A stretch of 64,000 nucleotides of DNA from the NCBI GenBank assembly GCA_021822385.1, contig JAKARC010000001.1:1-64000 (forward strand), read 5' to 3'. Within the stretch, counting starts at the first letter, position 1. The number at the start of each line of letters is the position of its first letter. Position numbers and translations under genes: made by a program. This document shows positions 9,069-16,266 of the stretch, in pieces. Source of the stretch: Pseudomonadota bacterium. GTDB lineage: Bacteria > Pseudomonadota > Gammaproteobacteria > Steroidobacterales > Steroidobacteraceae. The notes beneath the pieces are model-generated. The model ran no database searches, was not told where the DNA came from, and worked only from the letters and a program-made list of their open reading frames with translations.

Positions 9069-10489
9069 ACGATGCGCTGCGGGTGTGGATTGTCGATGAC
9101 GATGTCTCGATTCGCTGGGTGTTGGAACGTGCGCTGCGCAATGATGGTCTCACGCCGCGCGCCTTCGATTCGGCCGAACCGGCACTTGCGGCGCTGCAGC
9201 GCGATGTGCCGGATGTGCTCATGACCGACATTCGCATGTCCGGCTGCTCGGGTCTGGACCTGCTGCGGCGGGTGCACGAGGCCCGCCCCCGGCTGCCGGT
9301 GATCGTGATGACGGCGCACTCGGATCTCGGCAGCGCCGTTTCCGCCTACGAGGGCGGCGCATTCGAATATCTGCCCAAACCCTTCGACATCGACCAGGCC
9401 GTGGCGCTGGTGCGGCGTGCCGCGCGAGTCAACCCGCCCGCCGACGACGCCGGGGACGCAACCCCGTCCATTCCGGAGCTGCTCGGCTCCGCCCCGGCGA
9501 TGCAGCAGGTCTTTCGCGGCATCGGGCGCCTGTCGCGCTCGAGCGTGACGGTACTGATCACCGGGGAGTCCGGTACGGGCAAGGAACTGGTGGCGCGCGC
9601 GCTGCACGAGCACAGTCCGCGTGCGGGCAAGCCGTTCATCGCGCTCAATACGGCGGCCATCCCCGGCGAGCTGCTCGAGTCGGAGCTGTTCGGGCACGAA
9701 CGCGGGGCGTTTACCGGCGCCGACACCCGCCGCAGCGGACGCTTCGAACAGGCCGACGGCGGAACCTTGTTTCTTGACGAGATCGGCGACATGTCCACCG
9801 CGCTGCAGACCCGGTTGCTGCGGGTGCTCGCCGAAGGGGAGTTCTATCGTGTCGGCGGCCAGATGCCGATCCAGGTGGACGTACGTGTCATCGCCGCGAC
9901 CCATCAGGACCTGCAGGCACGGGTTACCCAGGGCCTGTTCCGCGAGGATCTCTATCACCGCCTGAATGTCATCCGACTGCCGCTGCCCGCGCTGCGCGAA
10001 CGGCCCGAGGACATTCCCATGCTGCTGCGCCATTACCTGCGTGCCGCGGCGCATGATCTGAGCGTCGAGGTAAAATCGCTCGCGCCGCCGGCCGAACAGG
10101 TGCTCGTGGCCTATCGCTGGCCGGGCAACGTGCGCGAACTGGTGAATTTGTGCCGGCGGCTCACGGTGCTGGCGCCGGGCAGCGAGATCCGTGTCGAGGA
10201 TCTGCCGAAGGAGATCGTCGCAGGCAGCGGGCCGGCGCCGAGCGACTGGCAGCGGCTGCTCGCCGTCTGGGCCGAACGCGCCGCGCGGACCGGCGAGGGC
10301 GCACTGCTCGATCTGGCGTTGCCTGATTTCGAGCGCACGCTGATCCGTGCTGCCCTCAAACAAACACAGGGACACCGTCAGGACGCCGCCAAGCTTCTCG
10401 GTTGGGGTCGTAATACCCTGACCCGAAAGCTCAGGGAGCTGTCACTCGAGGATTTTGCCGCGCAACACACCGGCACGACGGCCCCTTGA
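9065..10489 (+). CDS. glnG: Nitrogen regulation response regulator NtrC (GlnG)
   Basis: 474 residues (family about 470). The receiver domain occupies residues 1-125 with the acceptor Asp in LMTDIRMSG. The AAA+ domain has Walker A GESGTGKE, the sigma54-contact loop ERGAFTGAD and Walker B GGTLFLDEIGDM. A Fis-type helix-turn-helix ends the protein (HRQDAAKLLGWGRNTLTRKL). It activates sigma54 promoters in nitrogen limitation, and the glnA promoter upstream carries a matching site. Confidence 0.97.
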   Translation: MNDALRVWIVDDDVSIRWVLERALRNDGLTPRAFDSAEPALAALQRDVPDVLMTDIRMSGCSGLDLLRRVHEARPRLPVIVMTAHSDLGSAVSAYEGGAFEYLPKPFDIDQAVALVRRAARVNPPADDAGDATPSIPELLGSAPAMQQVFRGIGRLSRSSVTVLITGESGTGKELVARALHEHSPRAGKPFIALNTAAIPGELLESELFGHERGAFTGADTRRSGRFEQADGGTLFLDEIGDMSTALQTRLLRVLAEGEFYRVGGQMPIQVDVRVIAATHQDLQARVTQGLFREDLYHRLNVIRLPLPALRERPEDIPMLLRHYLRAAAHDLSVEVKSLAPPAEQVLVAYRWPGNVRELVNLCRRLTVLAPGSEIRVEDLPKEIVAGSGPAPSDWQRLLAVWAERAARTGEGALLDLALPDFERTLIRAALKQTQGHRQDAAKLLGWGRNTLTRKLRELSLEDFAAQHTGTTAP

Positions 10490-10521
10490 TGTACGCGCGC
10501 GGATGAGCGGCTGTGCCGCAA

Positions 10522-11469
10522 TCAGACGCGCAGCGTACCCGTCAACTCCGCGACGTTGCCGAAGCCGTGCTCGCCCAGATACGCGGCGATGCCGGCATTG
10601 ATGCGCTTGCAGATCATGGGGTCGTAGAAGAGCGCGGTACCGACGCCGATGGCAGTCGCGCCCGCGATCAGGAACTCGACCGCATCGGTGGCGGTGGTGA
10701 TGCCGCCCTGGCCGATGATGGGAATGCCGTGCTTGCGGGCCACTTCGAAGACCTGGTGCACCTTCAGCAGCGCGATGGGCTTGATGGCCGGTCCCGACAG
10801 CCCGCCCTGGATATTGCCGATCACCGGCCGACGGGTGTGCGCATCGATGGCCATGCCCATCACCGTGTTGATGACGGCGAGCGCATCGGTGCCCGCCTCG
10901 ATGCAGCGCCGGGCATTCTCGCGGATGTCGGTCTGGTTCGGCGACAGTTTGGTGATCAGCGGCTTGTCGGTGACACGCCGGCACGCCTCCACCACCTGCG
11001 CCGACATGTGCGGATAGTTGCCGAACGCGACGCCACCCTCCTTGACGTTTGGACATGAAATGTTGATTTCAATGGCATCGATCGGCGACTGATCGAACAG
11101 CCGGGTGATTTCGGCATATTCCTCGACTGTCGAGCCGGATACGTTGGCGATGAAGCGGGTCTCGCTGAAATCGAGTTCCGGCAGAATGTGACGGATGACG
11201 CGCTCGGTGCCGGGATTTTGCAGCCCGATCGCGTTCAGCAGTCCGGCCGGCGTCTCATATACCCGATGGGCGGGATTGCCGAGCCGCGGCGCGAGCGTCG
11301 TCCCCTTCAGAACGATGGCGCCGGCGTCGCGATTGGAGAAGCCCACGATGCGGGTGTATTCCTCGCCAAACCCGACGCAGCCGGAGAGCAGCACGATGGG
11401 GGAGGCAAAGCGCAGGCCGCAGAATTTCAGGCTAAGCACATCGGCGGGCGGGGTCGGTTCCTGGGTCAT
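10522..11469 (-). CDS. pyrD: Dihydroorotate dehydrogenase, class 1B-like
   Basis: 315 residues from ATG 11469. FMN-binding barrel features include LSGCVGFGEEY, the active-site loop NISCPNVKEGGVAFGNYP with cysteine as catalytic base, ITKLSPN, INTVMGMAID, GGLSGPAIKP, and the phosphate site IGQGGITT. Cysteine rather than serine, and the length of about 310, mark the NAD-linked class 1B catalytic subunit, not the membrane class 2 enzyme usual in gammaproteobacteria. Class 1B enzymes known in detail need the iron-sulfur flavoprotein PyrK. No pyrK lies nearby, so the partner is elsewhere or another acceptor is used. It catalyses the fourth step of pyrimidine synthesis. It converges with ntrC. Confidence 0.9.
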   Translation of the reverse strand: MTQEPTPPADVLSLKFCGLRFASPIVLLSGCVGFGEEYTRIVGFSNRDAGAIVLKGTTLAPRLGNPAHRVYETPAGLLNAIGLQNPGTERVIRHILPELDFSETRFIANVSGSTVEEYAEITRLFDQSPIDAIEINISCPNVKEGGVAFGNYPHMSAQVVEACRRVTDKPLITKLSPNQTDIRENARRCIEAGTDALAVINTVMGMAIDAHTRRPVIGNIQGGLSGPAIKPIALLKVHQVFEVARKHGIPIIGQGGITTATDAVEFLIAGATAIGVGTALFYDPMICKRINAGIAAYLGEHGFGNVAELTGTLRV

Positions 11470-11541
11470 GAGGTCTTCATCGATACGAGTGCAACATCGG
11501 GCGTGCCGCTCATTATCGCATCGTCCGGACCGCCCTTGAGG

Positions 11542-11919
11542 TCACTGGCGGTGGATGTGGACCTCGATGCGGCCCTTGGGCCCGATCAGCCAGGAAGCCA
11601 GCCAGCCGGCGACCCACACGATGAGCGCGGCTTGAAAGGCCGTCCAGAAGCCACCGGTGAGGTGAAATCCCGGCAGTATCCAGGCCACCAGCGCCAGCAT
11701 GGCGGTGTTGACGACCAGCAGGAATATGCCCAGGGTGAGGACGGTCAGGGGCAGGGTCAGGAGGATCACGATGGGCCGGACGATCGCGTTGACGACACCC
11801 AGCAATAGACCGGCCAGGATCAGCGTGCCGGCGCTGTCGATATGAATGCCCGGTATCCAGCGCGTGGCCGCCCACAGGCCCAACGCGCTCGCCAGAGCCC
11901 TGAGCACGAAAGCCGTCAA
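11542..11919 (-). CDS. Phage holin family / YvlD-like small membrane protein
   Basis: 125 residues with four predicted membrane segments: about 5-20, 30-50 (LILAGLLLGVVNAIVRPIVI), 55-80 (LTLPLTVLTLGIFLLVVNTAMLAL read in part) and 90-112. The NAIVRPI and LTLPLTVLTLG motifs are diagnostic of the DUF360/phage-holin-4-like superfamily of housekeeping inner-membrane proteins. Despite the family name there is no sign of a prophage. The likely start is a TTG that overlaps the stop codon of the upstream SRPBCC gene by four bases. Function unknown. Confidence 0.8.
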   Translation of the reverse strand: MTAFVLRALASALGLWAATRWIPGIHIDSAGTLILAGLLLGVVNAIVRPIVILLTLPLTVLTLGIFLLVVNTAMLALVAWILPGFHLTGGFWTAFQAALIVWVAGWLASWLIGPKGRIEVHIHRQ

Positions 11920-12368
11920 GGCGCCTCCCCGGTGCGTGCTGAATCGAGCAGGGTGCGCAGCCGAACCAGAGCGGCCTGCCAGCCGTTGCGATGCCGCAGG
12001 TAAGGCAGATCCCAGGCCGGCTCGCCTGGAAATCCGGAGCCGAGCAGCCGCAGGATCGTGCCTGAGCGGGCCGGCTCCAGAATGAAATCATCGACCAGTG
12101 CACTGTCCGTGGGGGGCAGTGTGGCCACCGGAAAATAAATCAGCCGCAACCGCTTGCCCGGCTCGAACACATCGATGCAGGCTTCGATCTCGGTCATCCG
12201 GTCGATGCAGGTGCGAAACAGGCCGCCGGGCCGCGCGCTGATGGTGGCATCGGCTGAGCACCACTGGGCGAGGAGCCTCGGATCGGTGAGCGCCGTCCAG
12301 ACCGGGGCGACACCGGAGCGCAGATCGAGTCGATGAGCATATCCCCGGGTCTTCTCCATGGCCGCCAT
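11916..12368 (-). CDS. SRPBCC (AHSA1/START-like) domain protein
   Basis: 150 residues from the ATG at 12368 (MAAMEKTRGYAH); a second ATG nine bases downstream is equally possible. The pattern is that of the activator-of-Hsp90-like SRPBCC fold: VAPVWTALTDPRLLAQW at the start, GGLFRT, FEPGKRLRLIYFP in the middle, and the C-terminal helix HRNGWQAALVRLRTLL. These helix-grip proteins bind hydrophobic ligands or act as stress cochaperone-like proteins; no specific role can be assigned. It overlaps and probably precedes the small holin-like membrane protein in one operon, and is divergent from the MAPEG gene. Confidence 0.75.
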   Translation of the reverse strand: MAAMEKTRGYAHRLDLRSGVAPVWTALTDPRLLAQWCSADATISARPGGLFRTCIDRMTEIEACIDVFEPGKRLRLIYFPVATLPPTDSALVDDFILEPARSGTILRLLGSGFPGEPAWDLPYLRHRNGWQAALVRLRTLLDSARTGEAP

Positions 12369-12491
12369 TGTGCCACCGACACCGTGAGCCTGCAGATTCC
12401 AGCCGCGCACGGCCGGCGGTGAACCGGCACAATAGCGCTGCGCATACCGCGCGGATGACATCTCGCAACGCGACCGACCGGGGAGAACTGT

Positions 12492-12884
12492 ATGGCGCTG
12501 GTGGATCTGGTCATTGCCTTGGCATTGCTCGAGTTCTTCGCGTTCGCCGCGGCCGTCGGCTGGGCCCGCGGCCGCTATGGGGTCGCTGCTCCGGCGACGA
12601 GCGGTCATGCGATGTTCGAGCGCTATTATCGGGTGCAGATGAATACGCTCGAGCTGCTGATCATGTGGGTGCCGGCGACCTGGATCTTCGCCCGCTACCT
12701 CAGCCCTGCGGTCGCCGCCGTTCTCGGGGCAGTGTACCTGATCGGTCGCGCGGTCTACTTCTTTGCCTACGTGAAGGATCCCGGGACGCGCAGTGTCGGC
12801 TACGCGCTCTCGGCGGGGCCCACCGTGCTGCTGGTGCTCGGCGCGCTGTTCGGCGCGGCGCGCGCCATGTGGCATCACGGCTGA
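12492..12884 (+). CDS. MAPEG family membrane protein
   Basis: 130 residues with four hydrophobic segments (about 3-25, 55-72, 75-95, 105-125). The family signature FERYYRVQMNTLEL (ER..R.Q.NT.E, near residue 42) lies after the first membrane helix, as in eicosanoid/glutathione-metabolism MAPEG proteins. Bacterial members may conjugate glutathione to lipophilic compounds. The ATG at 12492 follows GGGGAGAA-like purine-rich sequence. It stands alone on the plus strand, with gpsA converging 9 bp away. Confidence 0.85.
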   Translation: MALVDLVIALALLEFFAFAAAVGWARGRYGVAAPATSGHAMFERYYRVQMNTLELLIMWVPATWIFARYLSPAVAAVLGAVYLIGRAVYFFAYVKDPGTRSVGYALSAGPTVLLVLGALFGAARAMWHHG

Positions 12885-12893
12885 GGGCGGCAC

Positions 12894-13925
12894 CTATTCC
12901 AGTTCGGACTTGATGGGACGGCTCATCAGCTCGCGCACGGCTTCCCGGGGTGCAACACCGCCGTAGAGCACGCGATGGACGCTCTCGCTGAGCGGCATCT
13001 CCACGCTCAGTCGGCCGGCGAGCTGATGGAGCGCGCGTGCCGCCGGGTAGCCTTCGACGACCTGACCGATTGCCGCGAGCGCCTGCGCGGGGGTATGGCC
13101 GGCGGCAACCTTGAGCCCGAGCTGGCGGTTGCGCGATTGATCGTCGGTGCAGGTGAGCACCAGATCGCCGAGTCCGGCGAGACCCATGAAGGTCTCGCGG
13201 CGCGCGCCGAGCGCCACCCCGAGACGCATCATCTCGGCCAAGCCGCGCGTGATCAGCGCCACGCGTGTGTTGGCACCAAGGCCGAGGCCATCGGCAAGCC
13301 CGGCACCGATCGCCAGTACATTTTTGATGGCGCCGCCGACCTCGACGCCGACGACGTCGCTCGAGGTATAGGCGCGGAAGTTCTCCGCCGAAAGATCCTG
13401 GGCGAGTGCGGCGGCGAAGGTCAGGTCCGCGGACGCGATGGTCATCGCCGTCGGCAACCCAGCGCCCACTTCGCGCGCAAAAGTCGGCCCCGATAGAACC
13501 GCGACCGAGCGCTGCGGCGCGAGCACCTCTCGCGCGACCTGATGGGGAAGCAGGCCGGAGGCGAGCTCGAATCCCTTGGTGGCCCACGCCAGACGCGTGT
13601 CGCCCTCGAGCAGCGGGTGTATCTGCCGCAGGAGATCGCGGAACGCGTGGCTCGGCACGGCGATCAACAGATCGCCCGCGCCCGCCACCGCCGCCGCCAG
13701 ATCAGACTCGATCCGCAGCGTTTCGGGGAAGACGGCCGACGGCAGATAGCGCGCGTTGCGTCGCGACCGCACCATGTCCGCGAGCTGCGCCGGATCGCGA
13801 CCCCAGAGGCGAGTCGGCCGCGCGCAGCGGGCAAACTGGATCGCGAGGGCGGTCCCCCAAGAGCCTGCCCCGAGAACGGCAACCGGTACGTCGCGCACGG
13901 CTGGCCCGGCCGCGTCGCCGGTCAA
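12894..13925 (-). CDS. gpsA: NAD(P)-dependent glycerol-3-phosphate dehydrogenase
   Basis: 343 residues (family about 335). The nucleotide fold starts with VAVLGAGSWGTALA. Other blocks are VPSHAFRDLL, WATKGFE, LSGPTFAREV, the catalytic-lysine region GVEVGGAIKNVLAIGAG, NTRVALITRGLAEM and GLAGLGDLVLTCT. It makes sn-glycerol 3-phosphate for phospholipids. The start is apparently a TTG overlapping the secB stop (TTGA); a GTG nine codons in is an alternative. It is the last gene of rhodanese-grxC-secB-gpsA, the same order as in E. coli. Confidence 0.96.
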   Translation of the reverse strand: MTGDAAGPAVRDVPVAVLGAGSWGTALAIQFARCARPTRLWGRDPAQLADMVRSRRNARYLPSAVFPETLRIESDLAAAVAGAGDLLIAVPSHAFRDLLRQIHPLLEGDTRLAWATKGFELASGLLPHQVAREVLAPQRSVAVLSGPTFAREVGAGLPTAMTIASADLTFAAALAQDLSAENFRAYTSSDVVGVEVGGAIKNVLAIGAGLADGLGLGANTRVALITRGLAEMMRLGVALGARRETFMGLAGLGDLVLTCTDDQSRNRQLGLKVAAGHTPAQALAAIGQVVEGYPAARALHQLAGRLSVEMPLSESVHRVLYGGVAPREAVRELMSRPIKSELE

Positions 13926-14413
13926 TTCGGCTGCGTATTGGCCGGCGTGTCCGCGGAGATCTGATTCGCATTCGCCGCGAACAGCGCATCGAAATTCACC
14001 GGCGGCAGCAGCAACTGCGGGAATCCGCCCTGCGTGATCAGATGGGACACCTGGGCGCGGGCATATGGAAACAGCACACCTGGACAGATGGCGCCAAATG
14101 CACGCTTGGTCTCCTCTTCCGACAGGTTGCGCAGCAGGAAGACGCCGGCCTGCTTGACCTCGACCAGGAACGCCGTCTTCTCGCCCTGCTTGGCCGAAAC
14201 GGTGACCGTGAGCACCACCTCCTGAATCTCAGGGGATAGCGCCGTCACGCCGGTCTGCAGGTCGAGATTGATCTGCGGATTCCAGTTGCCTTCGCCGCGC
14301 GGCCCATCCGGAGCCTCATACGAACAGTCCTTGAGGTAGACGTGCTGCAGGTGCAGCACCGGGCCGGTCGCTGCTTCGGGTGCCGGTGCAATGCCGGCCG
14401 CTTCATTTGCCAT
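13922..14413 (-). CDS. secB: Protein-export chaperone SecB
   Basis: 163 residues. The family landmarks are LHLQHVYLKDCSYEAP near residue 23, VVLTVTVSAK, AFLVEVKQAGVFLL, and the SecA-contact region ICPGVLFPYARAQVSHLITQGGFPQLLLPPVNF read in its blocks (CPGVLFPYAR, GGFPQLLLPP). It keeps preproteins unfolded for SecA in the cytoplasm. The tail is rich in Asn/Gln/Thr (NTQPN end). It starts 3 bp after the grxC stop. Confidence 0.97.
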   Translation of the reverse strand: MANEAAGIAPAPEAATGPVLHLQHVYLKDCSYEAPDGPRGEGNWNPQINLDLQTGVTALSPEIQEVVLTVTVSAKQGEKTAFLVEVKQAGVFLLRNLSEEETKRAFGAICPGVLFPYARAQVSHLITQGGFPQLLLPPVNFDALFAANANQISADTPANTQPN

Positions 14414-14416
14414 GGT

Positions 14417-14683
14417 TCAAACTCCGTTATTCAAAAGTGTCTCGAGACCCCCACGGGCCTCGAGCGCGTACAGATCGTCACAGCCGCCCACATGCCGATC
14501 GCCGATGAAGATTTGCGGCACGGTATGACGGTGGCTGCGCGCGATCATCTCGGCGCGCGCCTGCGGTGACGCATCCACGTCGATTTCCCGCACATCGGCG
14601 CCTTTCGCGCGCAGCAGCCGCCGCGCGCGCTCACAGTAGGGGCACCAGCTCGTGGCATACATGAGAACCTGCGGCGTGCTCAT
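14417..14683 (-). CDS. grxC: Glutaredoxin 3
   Basis: 88 residues from ATG 14683. The dithiol active site is TSWCPYCERA at residue 12, followed by TVPQIFIGDRHVGGCDDL, which contains the cis-proline (TVP) and glutathione-binding GG-DD. Length and motifs fit GrxC. It reduces disulfides with glutathione in the cytoplasm. It overlaps the rhodanese gene by ATGA and precedes secB. The open frame extends upstream through the rhodanese gene in another frame, but that part is not GrxC-like. Confidence 0.95.
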   Translation of the reverse strand: MSTPQVLMYATSWCPYCERARRLLRAKGADVREIDVDASPQARAEMIARSHRHTVPQIFIGDRHVGGCDDLYALEARGGLETLLNNGV

Positions 14684-15123
14684 GCGGCGCTGTCCGCCTG
14701 CTTTTCCATCGGCAGCTGCTCGCTTTGCCAGGCGGCCAAGCCACCGCGCAGCGCCACCGCCTGCGTGAAGCCCTGTTCGCGCAGCTGACGGACCGCGGCC
14801 GAGGCCAGCGAGCCGCTCTTGCAGCACACGATCAGCGGCTTGTTCTGCTGCTTTTTCAGCACGTCAGCGGCTTTCAGAATCTGCGTTCCGTCCATCCGAC
14901 GCGCACCCGGAACGTGGCCGGCCGCGAATTCGTTCGCGGCGCGCAGATCAATGGCGAGCGCACCGCGATTCATCAGCAATATTGCCTCTTGGGGCGAGAC
15001 GGAAGCGGAACTCTCGGCTCGCGCCCGGATCTCGACCACGACCGCGACGAGCGCCACTGCCGCAGTTCCCCAGACCAACAGAGGATGCAGGTGGCTATAT
15101 TGCGCAAGATGATCCGTGAACAC
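14680..15123 (-). CDS. Membrane-anchored rhodanese (YibN-like)
   Basis: 147 residues from a GTG. One N-terminal membrane helix (about 14-32, LLVWGTAAVALVAVVVEI) is followed by a rhodanese domain with AIDLRAANEFAAGHVPGARR and the active-site loop VCCKSGSLASAA, where the second Cys in VCC is at the catalytic position. It would move sulfane sulfur or handle thiols at the inner membrane. The order rhodanese-grxC-secB-gpsA, with four-base overlaps at two of the three junctions, equals yibN-grxC-secB-gpsA of E. coli and supports the assignment. Confidence 0.92.
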   Translation of the reverse strand: MFTDHLAQYSHLHPLLVWGTAAVALVAVVVEIRARAESSASVSPQEAILLMNRGALAIDLRAANEFAAGHVPGARRMDGTQILKAADVLKKQQNKPLIVCCKSGSLASAAVRQLREQGFTQAVALRGGLAAWQSEQLPMEKQADSAA

Positions 15124-15225
15124 AGCAATACCGCACGTAAGATCGGATGGGGATGATATCGGCCGCCAAAAGGTCGCGCATTATAGCGCCCCAATGCAAT
15201 TCGGCATGATTCTTGGCGCGCAGGG

Positions 15226-15342
15226 ATCCGCCAGGGCCGGTCCGCGGCCGTTGCGCCTGCGCTGCCGCTGCCCGCGGCACCCCTCGGGCCGCGGCGGCCG
15301 CGGCCGGTGGATCCCCGATCCGCGGCCCGCCTTGGGCGGGAT
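15226..15342. repeat. GC-rich inverted repeats upstream of the DedA gene
   Basis: GGATCCGCCAGGGCCGG (from 15226) is mirrored imperfectly by GGCCGCGGCCGGTGGATCC (about 15296-15314), and CCCGCC-TTG-GGCGGG (about 15327-15341) is a short perfect hairpin. They lie between the divergent rhodanese and DedA genes and could form structured RNA or simply reflect GC-rich drift. Confidence 0.35.
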
Positions 15343-15374
15343 CCCGCGCATCCCGCCATCACTGTTAAACTGCA

Positions 15375-16022
15375 ATGATGATTGCCTGGATCATCGATTT
15401 CATCCTGCACCTCGACCGCCATCTCGCGGCGCTGCTTGCCGACGTCGGCATTTGGACGTATCCGATCCTGTTCAGCATCATCTTCGCGCAGACCGGGGTC
15501 GTGATCGCGGTGTTCCTGCCCGGCGACTCGCTGCTGTTCGGCATCGGGACGCTCGCGGCCGTGGACAAGACCGGAACGCTGAATGCCCCGCTGGCGTCGC
15601 TCGTGTTGGGTCTGGCGGCGGTCCTCGGTTACGCCGTCAACTATGGCTTCGGCCGCTGGGTCGGACCGCCCGCCTTCAGTGGCCGCTACCGGCTCTTGAA
15701 GGTCGAGTATCTGCGCCGCACGGAGGCTTTTTTCCAGCGCCACGGCGGCAAGGCCGTCGGCCTATCGTGTTTCATTCCCGTCATCCGCACTTGCATGCCC
15801 TTCGTCGCGGGGGTCGGCCGCATGTCGTTCCCGCGCTTCCAGCTGTACAGCCTCGTCGGTGGCTTCGCCTGGGTATTGCTGCTCCTCTGGGGCGGATATT
15901 TCTTTGGCAACGTGCCGCTGGTCAGGCGCAATTTCGGCGTGGTCACGCTCCTGATCATTGCGGTTTCGCTGCTCCCGGTGGCCCTGCCGTTGCTCAAACG
16001 TCGGGCCGCGCCGGCGCCGTAG
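15375..16022 (+). CDS. DedA family (SNARE-associated) membrane protein
   Basis: 215 residues with several hydrophobic segments. The DedA signatures are present: the loop AVFLPGDSLLFGIGTLAA near residue 50 with the conserved acidic re-entrant loop, FFQRHGGKAVGLSCFIPVIRTCMPFVAGVGRM near 115-145 (read as FFQRHGGKA, IPVIRTCMPFVAG), and a C-terminal membrane helix. DedA proteins are undecaprenyl-phosphate or phospholipid carrier flippases/proton-dependent transporters in the inner membrane. Transcribed alone from a GC-rich upstream region; the ATG at 15375 (MMIAWIIDF) is chosen because no earlier in-frame start is credible. Confidence 0.9.
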   Translation: MMIAWIIDFILHLDRHLAALLADVGIWTYPILFSIIFAQTGVVIAVFLPGDSLLFGIGTLAAVDKTGTLNAPLASLVLGLAAVLGYAVNYGFGRWVGPPAFSGRYRLLKVEYLRRTEAFFQRHGGKAVGLSCFIPVIRTCMPFVAGVGRMSFPRFQLYSLVGGFAWVLLLLWGGYFFGNVPLVRRNFGVVTLLIIAVSLLPVALPLLKRRAAPAP

Positions 16023-16047
16023 CGCCGGGGCGCGTCGGCGGCTGGAA

Positions 16048-16227
16048 ATGACGCGGACTCGGATCAAGCTGACTCGCCCCGCAGCACAGCGCCGGCGCGA
16101 CGCCCTGGTGCGCGCCGGGATTGCCCCGAGTGGCTTCGGCCGGAAAAAGCCGGCGCAGCCCCACCGTGATCGCAAGCGCGAGGCCGCACGCGGCGAGGGC
16201 AAGAACAACAGAAGGGACTGGGAGTAG
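16048..16227 (+). CDS. Possible small basic protein
   Basis: 59-codon frame just after the DedA gene: MTRTRIKLTRPAAQRR at the start, an FGRKKPAQPH middle, ending KNNRRDWE. About a third of residues are Arg or Lys. The third codon positions are G/C in roughly four of five codons, as in neighbouring genes, and it begins 25 bp after the DedA stop on the same strand, which argues for coding. I do not recognise the family. Opposing it, the sequence is GC-rich enough for chance frames, and the ribosome site is only GGCGGCTGGAA. Confidence 0.35.
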   Translation: MTRTRIKLTRPAAQRRRDALVRAGIAPSGFGRKKPAQPHRDRKREAARGEGKNNRRDWE

Positions 16228-16266
16228 CGCGCGTCTGCGCCTGCTGCTGGCGGGGCAGCCGGCCCG

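Noticed and set aside
8915-10375. 486-codon open frame opposite ntrC
   Set aside because: Shadow of ntrC; no start signal and no recognisable domain.
11542-11919. Prophage signal from the phage-holin-family protein
   Set aside because: The family name is historical; the NAIVRPI-type protein is a housekeeping membrane protein and there are no phage genes around.
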